64,000 bases of DNA, taken from Gonatopus flavifemur. Lineage: Eukaryota; Arthropoda; Insecta; Hymenoptera; Dryinidae. The stretch is taken from contig JAFFJZ010000003.1 in assembly GCA_018340375.1 (NCBI GenBank), positions 3,968,001-4,032,000 of the forward strand, in the 5' to 3' direction. Below the pieces are notes generated by a model. That model made no database searches. It saw only the letters and a list, made by a program, of their open reading frames with translations, and was not told where the DNA came from. The position numbers were made by a program, and so were the translations under genes. This document shows positions 51,882-63,136 of the stretch, one piece after another (the stretch's first letter is position 1; the number at the start of each line of letters is the position of its first letter).

Positions 51882-51924
51882 GGTAGCGGTAACGGTAACA
51901 GGAGCGATAGCGGTAGCAACGGTG
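51882..51924 (+). repeat. Degenerate hexamer tract (GGTARC)n
   Basis: Seven imperfect units of GGTAGC / GGTAAC / GATAGC, just upstream of the inverted repeat at 52006. Confidence 0.55.
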
Positions 51925-52005
51925 TAAGTGAAACGGAAAATAAGTTGGTCTCGGATATGAAATCTTAGGGTGTGTAAATTCAGTTGGACACTGATATGAA
52001 ACGTT

Positions 52006-52062
52006 GGTCAACCAGTTGGATTAGAGAAGAGAGAGAGAGAGAAGGTCGAGGACTGGTTGACC
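52006..52062. repeat. 11-bp inverted repeat around a GA-rich loop
   Basis: GGTCAACCAGT (52006-52016) and ACTGGTTGACC (52052-52062) are perfect complements separated by 35 nt that include a short (GA)n. It could form a stem-loop in RNA; no known RNA family matches. Confidence 0.5.
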
Positions 52063-52518
52063 GCCTAGTCGGAAGCGTGCCATAAACCATTGCATTTGAT
52101 ATCCAGTCCGATGAATGGAAACGGCATCGTCATATCCACGGAACTCCTCCAAAGTGTGTGTGGGTAGGTAGGCTATAATGGTACTCTCCTAGCGGTCCTT
52201 CCGTCGACCGTGATAACCAAGTATTTACTGGTGGTCTGTGAATTTCAAATAATTTACAACCCCGACAAAGAGCGAAACGCGTTCCTCTTTTACCTATCTC
52301 GCGTAAAACTTTTTTTTTTATATCATCTGTACAGTGGTGGTACTCAGTAGATGGTGTAGGTAACACGAACAACGAAATGTTTTATTCTTTCCCTCAATAT
52401 TTTTCCACTTGTTCTTTCAAACAAAATGAAAAAATGTTGAGGAGTAAATTATCATCAAGAAAATACAAAAGAAAATACTGGAAGATTGTTCTTTGCTCTC
52501 TCTGCCAATTCCCCTTCT

Positions 52519-52521
<3 letters not shown>

Positions 52522-52558
<37 letters not shown>
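52522..52558 (+). repeat. (GA)n microsatellite
   Basis: Pure GA tract of about 18 units, the longest dinucleotide run in the window, immediately followed by a GC-rich patch (cccgcgccgg). Confidence 0.85.
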
Positions 52559-52561
<3 letters not shown>

Positions 52562-55041
52562 GCGCCGGAATCTTGTCCCGCTAGTTTTGAATTAAAACTT
52601 TGACAACGGATCTTTGTGCGAAACCGAGAGGAGACTCAATTTAGCTGGAGAAACGTTGCAAAAGGAAAGTTCTACAACTCATTAAATTCCCTTTCCTAGG
52701 TATCGTTCATATGTTCTGGGTCACGCTCACGTCCTTTCATTTCCGGTTGGAGAACTTTTGGCACGAAGGGATAAGCAGGAAGGAAGAGAGCAGCTGCATC
52801 TGAGCGATCGTTTCTATGAATGATGAGGTGTACGGTTCTTTTACGTGCACTATAAATGTGTAATGAAATCGTAAGATGTCTGTAGTACATAAAATACACG
52901 AAATTCCAACGGGTACGTGTTAAAGAGTACACTCGAGTTCTTGTGGTATCTTTGGGAGAATAAAAAGAAATAACGCGAATCGCTAAAAAGGTTGTAGTGA
53001 ATTCTACTTTGTTGTCGGGAACGCAAATTATTATTATTATTACCATCATCGTGGTTGAGTTTCATTAGTTTAGTCATTTGGGATGATAATCTATTCAATG
53101 AACATGCTTATGCTAATGACATGAACTTGATGCAAATGTCCTCTGATTATGTCACAGCGTATCAACTGAGTGTCATCAATATTAATAAATATACTGTCCA
53201 TAGCTGGCTTATGGATGCTCATTTACACAAAGATAAATGCGATGAAATTAATATTTGGTGAAAATTTTGCCCTTCGGAACGCGGCCGATCGTTCCATGAG
53301 ATTATCGTATCGGTACAATTTTCTCCTTCGTTGTTATGCTAATGGAAAAATTAATTCGTAATAATTCAGTTGCTTATGGATTTTATGTTCGACGAGCTTG
53401 GAGTTACTTGGAAACCATTTTTGTATATTTCAATTGTGATTAACGGTATTACAATTTGCGATCAGTTGGGTTATTTTTATCGAATGGAAGATAAATTCTA
53501 CAATTAAAGTGTATCTTCATTTTCTCTCGTCATGTCATTTTGATATGATGGTTTTATCGATAAATTCCATGCCAACTGCTGTCACAGGGCAAATATTGTA
53601 AAATTCCTATTCATGCATCATCGTTACGAAGCATTGTGCAAGTATGTATAATATTTCACGAAATATTTGTAAAATATTCATAATCGATTGATAGTTCCAC
53701 CCCGAAAAATTACGTTCATCCGTATGTTTCGTTTCTGCATGGTTTCAAAATTTCATGTCCATAAAAGGAAAAGTAGGACTTACTTATACATACATACAGT
53801 TTCCTCGAAGTGTATTCAGTTCGAAAAAAGAGAACGTTAATCGCGTTCCGTTAGGATCAGGACGTACATTTGAAACTGACAAGCACTCAAAAGACTTTAC
53901 AGAAACTTGGATGATGAACGTGAAGAGTACGAAGAGACTGCTCGAGATGTCTTTGAGATGTGATCGCTTAGAGGAATTCTCAAAGCGAAATTAGTGAATA
54001 CCATGATAAATGAAATAATTAGCAAAATACGTATATAATTGGATGTAAAGTTCTTATAGAGAATAATTTTTTAACCTTTTGAAGTATTTTATCCTTTAAT
54101 TGAAAGGGAAAAAATGTCTATTCGAATTCTCCAAAGTCGATCGGATAAAATATCGATGAGATTTCAAAGAGCATGATTGATGATCGACATTAAAGCTTTG
54201 AGTTTTTGCTTGTTCGATAGAAGAAAAAAAAATATACGTTCATGATGAGCGTATAAATACATCTTTTCAATTAATCAGTCATATTTTGCATTAATGTGTG
54301 TAGTTTATCAGCGTGATTTCAAAGAGTTATGAGATATCCTGGGATAAAATCCGCTCTTGTAAAAGTATTTTTAATCATTTTTAATTTTCAAACATTTATA
54401 CATTTTTATCCCAACTCACAGGGATAATCGATAGTATACACAGATGGTATACATATGGATATCGTATGCACAGATGCCCCGAGAGGGTATTATTCATTCG
54501 TAAATCAAGATATCCGTACCATAAAACCTCTGTGTGCATCGGAAAGAATTTATTTGCACCAAATAAATATTTTATTGGGTACAAGGGAATAAATATTTAT
54601 TCGACACTATCATGATCCATCTTTCAATGACAATTATTATCTTTTTTCATAAAAATAAACCGTGTATCGAAAATATTTATCTCGTCATATTCTTGGAAAC
54701 ATGTAAACATGGGAATGAAAAAATATATGATGAATTTGAATCCAATAAATTGTCAAACTGAGTACTGGAGTTTCAAAATAGTGTCGCTGAGGGTCTAACG
54801 ATGCTGGTGAAGATTCGTTAATGGGCCATTAAAACATTTGAAGTTGTGATCGCTGGGAATCGTTCGATTCGGGGTTTGGGAACCTATTATTTATCATTTT
54901 CGCATGATCGCTTTGAAGAGGAATTATTCGTACGTTCATTACTATTCGTATTTTGGTGTCAAACTTCGGGTTATAGTTCGCAAAATTGACATTCTCTTCT
55001 TCATACATGAATTCAGGGGATTCAAAATCTCGATGTCATTT

Positions 55042-55741
55042 AAGGGGAGAATATTGCTTCAGTGGGCCTAAAAAGAGTGTTTTCTTCAAAATTTTCTCAG
55101 GTACAAAAAAAATAATTCAATGAAACGAACTTTTTGGGGTATTTTTGTACATGTTTTGAGTTGATGAAAACATTTTTTCCAACGGAAAAACTGATCATAT
55201 AATATACAGGAGGGATGTCTACATCCGTAAAGTGCCTTGCAATTGGAGTATTCTATCGGTGAGAAAGATACATGTCCTATTTCTCATCTTAAACATAAAA
55301 ACTGGAGGGAATTTCAATTTCCAGGCACTATTTTTCTATGTCAACCTTGAAAAAAAACCTTGGGGAAATCGTGAAATTCAAAATTTACTGGGGATTTGAA
55401 AAAAAAGTTCTTTTTAAAGAAAGAGTCATTGCTCAAACTTGTTATAAGAGTTGCTTAGACAATAATTTTTGGTTCAAATATCATGGAAGAGGATACAAAA
55501 CCGAAGATAACAAGTTTTAGTTCGTTCCAATTGGGCATCTAGTTCGTTTTGCAATCGCGCCCACCAGTTTATAATGATTTTTTATTTGAAAAAGATTTGT
55601 TCTCAACTCGAAACACATCTGAAAATACCCTAAAAAGTTCGTTTTATTGAATTATTTTTTTCATACCTAAAAGAATTCTTTCAAAAAAACGCTCGTTTGA
55701 GGCTTTTTGAAACAGGAATCCCCCCCCCCCCCCCTCCCTTC
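55042..55741. mobile_element. 700-bp element with about 150-bp inverted arms
   Basis: The left arm (about 55042-55182) and right arm (about 55580-55741) are imperfect reverse complements. The core AATAATTCAATGAAACGAAC / AATAATTCAATAAAACGAAC continues as CTTTTTGGGGTATTT / CTTTTTAGGGTATTT. Outer ends also correspond (AAGGGGAG on the left, CTCCCTT on the right), the right end containing a C15 run. The 400-nt centre has no recognised coding sequence. It may be a non-autonomous long-TIR DNA transposon inside the DIP intron. Confidence 0.65.
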
Positions 55742-55905
55742 AATGTGATTCAATGCTATAGGAGTTGGATTTTGAGTCCTAGTTATTGAGATATGTTGGA
55801 AAGTAGATTTTTAAAACAACGAGCACCATGTGAAGACATTATTTCAAAATAATCCCACATTTTGGAGAAGATGATCCCCAGAAGGTAGTTTTTAAGACTT
55901 TCCCA

Positions 55906-55985
55906 AGATGAAATTTCCTGTTTCGAACAGGGGAGAAGATTCTTCAAAGATGAAATTTCCTGCTTCGAACGGAGAAAAATTCTTT
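55906..55985 (+). repeat. Two-copy tandem repeat, 42-bp period
   Basis: agatgaaatttcctg(t/c)ttcgaac is repeated once, just outside the right arm of the 55.0-55.7 kb element. Confidence 0.7.
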
Positions 55986-56863
55986 GTCAATCGACAATCG
56001 AATACAGGGTGTGATTTTGTGTTCAAAAGTATAGATAGCTCAATGTGACTGTAGGGGAAGAACTTTGGTATAAATTTCACAGCACTATGATTTGACGGGT
56101 TGGAATATCGTTCGTACAAAGTATGGAAGAATGTTCTCTCTCCACGAATGCCGTTTATTTCATATTTTCTTAGAAACAAAAACATTGTAAAATATCTGTA
56201 ACAGGTCGTTTCAAAATACGTGATCAGGCGTGTTTTTCAAGGGAATTCAGTTTGGTTCCACGAAATAATTTAATGAGAAATCTTCGGGAATTAGGAGTAA
56301 CGAGAGAGCAAAATATGGTGGGAGAATTTTTCAAGAGTATACTAGTGAATCAGTGGAACAGGGAATTTTGGAACGATTCATTCATTGTATCCGATCTCAG
56401 AACTAAAAGCACTTGCCCAACGCTTGTGAACAAAATTCGAATTCAGTCAAATGAAACCCGTGTACGACTTTATATCAAAAGAACTAAGAATTTCAGTGAA
56501 GAAACGCGGAACAATATACAGATCACAGTAGAAACATGCGGACTACGTGCATACACAATCCAGTTGCATTTAGTCCGAAGTTGAATCAGACCCGCTAATG
56601 TTTCTTTTTCTGTTATCAATTCGAAGCACACCGAGAGATTTTTATATTTTGATTTATCCGAATCGACTAAACCTACCAGAATTTCAGTTGGATCAAATAA
56701 AAAGTGTATTCCATCCAAATAAATTTCTATCAATTTCAAATGAAATTCATTTAAATCGAGTGAAATTTTATTGGATGCAATGAAATGTCTCGGAGGTGTA
56801 TATTGAAGTCAACTATTTTTTTGGGTGCACTGGATAAAACGATTCTCCGTCTTTGTGTTACAG

Positions 56864-57071
56864 GTGGCATGGTTACGAGTGGATACACAAACTATTCTAA
56901 CGATAGCCCTTCACGTTATCACCAAAAATCATCGGATCGGTGTCTCGCATAGCGATCATCATACGTGGTTTCTTCATATAAAAGAGGTGAAGGAGTCTGA
57001 TCGTGGATGGTACATGTGTCAAATCAATACGGATCCTATGAAGAGTCAAACTGGTTATCTCGAAGTCGTTG
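56864..57071 (+). CDS. DIP-family Ig protein, exon encoding C-terminal half of Ig domain 1
   Basis: Internal exon, 208 nt (69 codons plus 1 nt). The acceptor is ctttgtgttacag and the donor is GTGAGT, a consensus site. It opens VAWLRVDTQTIL with the core Ig Trp, continues through HVITKNHRI, and contains the strand-F signature ESDRGWYMCQINTDPMKSQ with the second Ig Cys. It ends GYLEVV in phase 1. Joined to the 39.25 kb exon the frame is exact (phase 0) and the two Cys are 61 residues apart, normal for a V-set fold. The motif set is DIP-specific and differs from lachesin and from Dpr proteins. Family members act at neuronal surfaces in synaptic partner recognition. The following exon should start V-P-P and encode Ig domain 2; I did not find it before 64000. 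Confidence 0.95.
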
Positions 57072-57819
57072 GTGAGTATATGAATCATTTTGGATTTTCA
57101 TGTATTCGATTTGATATAGAATGAATAGGAAAGGATTCTATTCTGCAGTTTGATACATTCGTCATTAACGAATGAAAATATATGAATTCAATGGGGATTC
57201 CAGAAGATCTCATGAGATCTCATGTTCATTATGGACCCGATCATGTAGTAATAGGGCGCACTTTATTTTGGCACACCTGATCTGGTTCCGGTGAGGTCAT
57301 AATTTGGCACGTTTGGTTAGGGTTAACCAGATCTGGCCCTGCTAGGTTTAGTTCATCATATGGGGCTCTAATACAACGGTGCGTTACATTCCATATCAGG
57401 GCCTGAGTTGAGATAAGACTCTCCAACTCTGGTCCTGATCGAACATCCAATATGAATTTCTACTCGGGTAGTTGTCGCGGAGAGGAGTTGTTGAACGGAG
57501 GGTAGAATTTAATGAGAATTATTGAGTTTTCGATCACGATCTTCGTTCGGAGATGCTTACGAGGATCTGTTATTACGAGTTTCGATCTATTAAGAATAGC
57601 TTGAATGTTTTCTGGTAGATTCTTTTTGAACATCTCAAACTGTACAATGTTATCGAATATTATTTTCAAGCGGTATGATTATTGTATTACGATAATGAAT
57701 TCATTTCAAAAATAGAGTCAGAAAATTCGAAAATTGGATGAGTTGTGGTTCGTTGTAGGTGGAAATCGAGGAAGAAGAAATTATTTCTGAATAAAAGATG
57801 GAATGACAATTATCATCCA

Positions 57820-58042
57820 CACTGTGAAAAATATTTGTATTAATTTGAATGCAAAAGTTTGGAAGCAATTAACACTTTTATTGTTGTATCGAATCTCCCA
57901 CGGTTTTATGGAAATTCAAACACAATTTTATCTTGAAATGGTTTTCATACAAAAATTGCTTTGAATCTCATGAAATCTGTTTTGAATTCAATACACTGAA
58001 GTGTGGGTTAATTCCTTCCAAATTTTGTGTGTGAAATTCCAG
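57820..58042. mobile_element. MITE, family B copy 2 (right end diverged)
   Basis: Left end CACTGTGAAAAATATTTGTA and about 190 bp of interior match the 62.4 kb element in the same orientation. It carries an insertion (GAATTCAATACACTGAAGTG region) before GTGTGTGAAATTC, and the terminal CAGTG-TA expected there is absent. A truncated or older copy. Confidence 0.6.
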
Positions 58043-60289
58043 GGCATATTTTAAGGAAATTTAAGAATGAACCGAAACGCTGGACACTCGATTTCTAAAA
58101 AAAAAAGGAGAACACTTGTATGACAAGTACTTTCTTAATTTCACTTATTTTTGTAGAATTAACATCACTTCTAAACCCCCCATACTCCTTGATACGAGGC
58201 GAAAAGCTCATTCTGTAACAACCCTTGTTGAAAAAAATCCATAGAATTAAATTCAATGGGATTTAGTCAGAACATTGTGCAAGATTCAATCAGATTTGGT
58301 AAGAATCAATCGATTCGTTTGACCAGGAAGGGCAATATTGGATACTCGATTGAAAAAAAGAAAAAAGGAAAAAATCTCACTAAAAATTAGGTAATTTTTT
58401 AAAAACTAACCGTTTGGTAAGAACTGACCCTTATACTATGCCCTGTGAAATTCAAAAATTTTGTCTAACAGTGCATTCAATGCTGTTCAACAATGATTGA
58501 TTTCAGATGAATTTATCTAATATTATGATCTTCTCGTTTGATTATTAATTTCCATAATGAACCATGATACGAGTGCTGATTATAATCCGAGTAGAGACTC
58601 GTGATCCTTGTTTTCTCGTAGAAATTGACGACGCGGGAATATCGATGAAAAATATATTCATCTAAATTATTTGCAACGATTCCTCCATTCAAGCAATTTT
58701 CATCCTCAGTCGTTCGTATTTCAATTAAGAAGTATAATTAAAAAATATCTGATGAAGTTTGCGTAACTGGTATATCATGAATGAAACCAAGTTATAAATC
58801 ACTGAAACCTCGAATCTCAGGATATCGATTCGGTATCGATGTATATGTACTTGATGAGATTCTCAGATGCACTTTATATAGCGATGGTCTCGTATTTCCT
58901 ATCAATATCTGCTTCTACTGATACTCTACACGAGCGTGGCTCAATTATTCAAATTTCAACAACTTATATGAAACTTTCATGAATATTTGTAATTACGATA
59001 ATTATGACTACTTAATTTGACGTACCTACTACTTCAAGAATGAACGAAAAATTCATGGATGCATCGTTTATGAATGATTTCTTTTGGATGAGAATCGATT
59101 CGTACTCCACACGAGTGGTTGTAACGGATCGCGAACGCTTGAAATTTTCTTGAATAAAACATTTAAGACTCGAGTTGAAAAATTAACTCAAGTTTACTTT
59201 TTTATTCCCTCTATTGTGAGATGAAGATCATCAAATTCTCATGAATCTCTTTTGAAAGAATTATTTTCTCTCGTAGCTGTTTTCAATTCATCCAATTTGA
59301 TTCCAGAATCAGTTTGTTGTTACATGCTTAAAAAGAGCCCGGGGAAAAATTCTTACCCCCTATGAAGACTCAAATCGCTTCCCATGCAAAGAAAATTCAC
59401 TCAATTATTCCACCATCGAATGCCCATTAAACCTCTCATGAAATTCGAATGTCACTATTCACGAATCCGAAATTCAAATCCTGTTTTTATAGTCACTTTG
59501 AATCATCGTGTGATGTTGAAATGATGAAGTATATATATTATATATATATATATATGGGATTCCTTATTCTCTCACTAGGCAATCCCTTTACGCGAATACA
59601 TATGTATATAATATAGATGTATATATACGTATGTATATCTTCGTTGAACATGTTTGTCATGAGCTTTACGATCCGTTCACGACATTTCTCTCTTGAATTC
59701 ATACTTGAAATCAAATTGGCGTATTCAAGATATGGAAACTCTCGCATCCTATCTGTAGCAATTTAATCCCGTGAGTTTCATCCGTGACGGTTTCACCTTC
59801 TCTTCTGATTCTTCGTTCCACTCCAACGCCACTCCAATCTGACTCATTTCTACATAAATATACAAGCGGCTCTGGCTACTTATGGGAACTTTCTTGCCCC
59901 TCTAGATCTATCTTCCTCTCTATCTTTCTTTCTCGTTTTCGATAAGTAGAGTGCGCCAAGAGAAAACGAGAAACGAAAAGTAAACGTACGTATTACCATT
60001 GCAAAATATTAACCAGCCGAGTTGAAAAATTGTAATACTTTTTGAAGCCTGGTCAACTCCTCAACTACGCAACGATCCAGAGTTCAATCAGGTCGAAAGA
60101 AGGTTTGGAAAACAAGATCAGGTTGAGAACAGGGTGATAAATTGAATCAAACATGATGATTTTGTATCTCGCTCTCACAATGAATGTAAGATGAAACGAT
60201 ACGTGGATAATCTGCACGCGACGGAAAGTGATATCTATATACGAATCTGGTAAATTGATTTCGAGCTACGTCCAACTCTGTACATCTAT

Positions 60290-60395
60290 ATGACCACCAT
60301 CGTTGCTGCTGCTGCTGTTACAGCTCTTGCAGCACCACTACTTCCACTCATCTTCTTAGTCTACGAGTTGGGAAGAAGAAGCGGATGCTTCTGTG
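60290..60395 (+). CDS. Candidate first coding exon with signal peptide
   Basis: ATG at 60290 opens 35 codons plus one G and ends at a consensus donor (TTCTGTG then GTAAGT). The peptide is MTTIVAAAAVTALAAPLLPL followed by IFLVYELGRRSGCFC, a long hydrophobic core then a basic, Cys-containing end, as in a signal peptide or signal anchor. The phase-1 exit is the same phase used after signal peptides in the DIP family, but the exon lies downstream of the DIP Ig exons on the same strand, so it would be a separate gene. Part of the Ala run comes from a (GCT)n microsatellite and the ATG context is weak, so chance is possible. Confidence 0.28.
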
Positions 60396-62386
60396 GTAAG
60401 TTGTAAGAGATCCTGAGTACTCATGAACTTTGAGGTCTGCGTGACCGTATATTTCGCTTCACACGACGGGCTTCAAAGTAAATTATATACCGGTAGTAAT
60501 GAGACCTCTTTCAAAGCCAGGCGCCGGAGCGGAGAGATTTGAATTTGAGATATTCATGATTGTTTCTGGAATATCTTAGATCTCATCAACGGTCTTCTGG
60601 AGGATGGGAGCGAGAGAATAATTCAATATTTTGTGAATCATTGGTGTTATTTTTGAATCACTGTCAGTCGAGAATTGATTTGATCTTGCGATGAGAATGC
60701 CTTTTTTTTTGTTGTTTTGTCTCAATTTTTCTCCTCGATAGATCCTCCAATCGAATTGCTGAAAAAATTCAACAAAACCACAAACCACGAACGTTCTTTT
60801 TTTTCGCGAATGAAACAATTCGAAGTGACAATTACAACGCGTGTCAATATAATTTCAAATAATGTTCTTATCAAATGTTGCATCGGTAATTGATTTACAA
60901 CTGCACGTGATACACGAGTGAACTATTGAAATGAATCGATGAAATTCTAATTGAAATTTCTGTCAATGCTGAAGCAATTTAATCCTGTTCCATTCTCTCC
61001 GAACAATCGAATCGTCCTATGAGATATAATTGTAGAACATTACGATCACCCAATGATTGATAGTTCAAAATCGACTCCTCGGTTTGAAATTGATATTCAA
61101 ATCACTCGCCAAAATAGTAAACAATAAGAAATTTTCAACTTCTCCATCTCGTTGGATCTATCGATATTTTGCCATTCGTTTACGTATGAAGCACACAAAA
61201 AAATCAATTCTATGTAATTTCCTCTCAACCCCCTCGTTTTGACTGTTTTAAATTCTGTTTGATGCTCCAAATTTTGTATTTTTTTTTTCAAATTCGTTTG
61301 ATGAATATTCCATTCGAATGTTGAGTGCAATTTGTATGCATTACAAAGTTGAAGAAGTTGAGATAGATTCTTTTTTTTCTGCTTCAAGTGCTTCTCTATC
61401 TTTTTACAGGAACAGGAGAAATAACACAAATTTATATTTACAGGATAATAATAAAAATTTACGATCGGACAGCTTTTACCGTTTCAATACTGCGTTGACT
61501 GAAGTAGTAAACTTGTTTACTCCCTCTCGACTTCTAGTTTTCTAGAAGGGGAGATATAACTGCAAAGTTAACTAGAACATGGATTTTTTAAATCATCAGA
61601 AAGAATAAATATAACAATTCCTGATATGGATCACAAAAAATCGTATCAGGAATTTTCAAATTCTGTTCATGTAATCCTATCTTTTCGTTTATGTGGAATT
61701 TAATGGATATATCCATTGGATTATTATTATCGGGTAATGTTGATATAACAGAAATATAACAAAGAAGAAAGAAGCATGGCTATGCGCTGCGCTATGAAAT
61801 CACTTAGACCGTGGTTAGTTCGTATACGTCAAGGTTTTAGCGGTGAAAGACTAATGAATGTATAAATCATTTCTCCTCTTGCATAACTTTGTTTCATTAT
61901 CGTCGTCGACTGGGTTACACATCACAGGAGCATGAAAGAAAATGAAAAAGCAGAATATTATCATCAAGAATTGTGGAGGAGACATTCCATGAGAGAGAAC
62001 ACAAAGAGCACGACACACAAAGGTCTTGATGAAAAATCTCCGTTGAAAGTATATCCATATATATATATATGTATACGTGCAGGTAATGATAATTATGAAT
62101 AACCCGACGTACATGTGTCATATATTTATGTTCATTTGCCGGATCAAATGATTTCTTTTCTACTACCCCGCCGTTTTCGATGAAAATCATTCTAAATTCT
62201 CTTTCATTTGGTTGAATAAGATTCATCGTTAATTGCTGAATAAAAGAGTCTTCTAAGAACAATTCATAAAATCACTGTGAAATTGGAAGAATCGTTTCTT
62301 TTAATCTCTCATCGTAGGATGCAATATGATTCGAATTTGATGAAAGGAAAATTGCTGGAAAAAGATTGCGATAATTAGTGCAGGTA

Positions 62387-62594
62387 CACTGCAAATAATA
62401 TTTGTATCAATTTCAATACAAAACTTTGGAAGCAATTAACACACATATTCTTGTATTGAATCTCCCACACTTTTATTGAAATTCAAACACAATGTCATCT
62501 TGAAATGGTTTTCATACAAAAATTGGTTTGAATCTCATCAAATCTGTTTGTTGTAAAAATTGTGTGTAAAATTCATTAACTTTTTTCAACAGTG
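62387..62594. mobile_element. TA-flanked MITE, family B copy 1
   Basis: 208 bp between TA dinucleotides (62385-62386 and 62595-62596), ends CACTGCAAATAA...TTCAACAGTG. The first 180 bp closely match 57820-58000, including TTTGGAAGCAATTAACAC, GAATCTCCCAC and GAAATGGTTTTCATACAAAA. It has the same CACTG-type end as the elements at 16466 and 21459. Confidence 0.7.
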
Positions 62595-63136
62595 TATGAT
62601 GTGTCCATTTATGTCTCATAATGTGGATTTTCACAAAGAGAAAAATTGTTTCTTTCACATAAATCTTCCCCAACGTATCGAAATTTCTATCATTGGAATA
62701 AAACAAGAATTCATCGTCTCACTTGTATTTTAGACAGCAAAAGATATTTAGATAAAACCTCGTGGTGAAGATAGTTCTCATAACTTCTCATAAATGTTCT
62801 AATTCTGAGAGAGAAGGAATCTAGCAATTTCTTAGAGGGGTTAAGACATTTATAAAAAACTACGACACTACGAATAATTTTCTATTCCAGTTTATTAGAC
62901 TCGACAATGAATTTATATCTGAGATATGAAATATTTTATACGATGTGTGGGAGTGTCTACAATTATCTATCTTTTTCCAAAATGAAACGTATAAAACTAC
63001 ATTTTTATAGCACTATGAGAAGATAGCTAACGTTGGAAAAAAGATAAAACAGAAACAGCAGGGAAAGATAAAATGATTCCCTTTTTTTTCGTTTCTCCAT
63101 TCACGATTCAAAGTTCCAATTTTCATTTCTAAATTC

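Larger units (their letters stand above)
39347..56863 (+). other. 17.5 kb intron splitting DIP Ig domain 1
   Basis: Phase-0 GT-AG intron of 17517 nt between the two DIP exons. Contents listed separately are a 92-codon secreted-looking frame (42142), a (TA)n tract (43044), a GC-richer island (43245-43556), an acceptor-donor junction (44427-44488), (GA)n tracts (45844 and 45925), a dispersed repeat copy (48734-49210), a hexamer tract and hairpin (51882-52062), a long (GA)n tract (52522) and a 700-bp inverted-repeat element (55042-55741). The rest is AT-rich sequence in which I see no recognisable gene, RNA or transposase. Confidence 0.85.
57072..63136. other. Sequence downstream of the second DIP exon
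   Basis: Searched for a V-P-P-starting Ig2 exon after an AG; none found. Apart from the two family-B MITEs, short (TA)n tracts and the signal-peptide candidate at 60290, nothing is supported. Confidence 0.55.
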
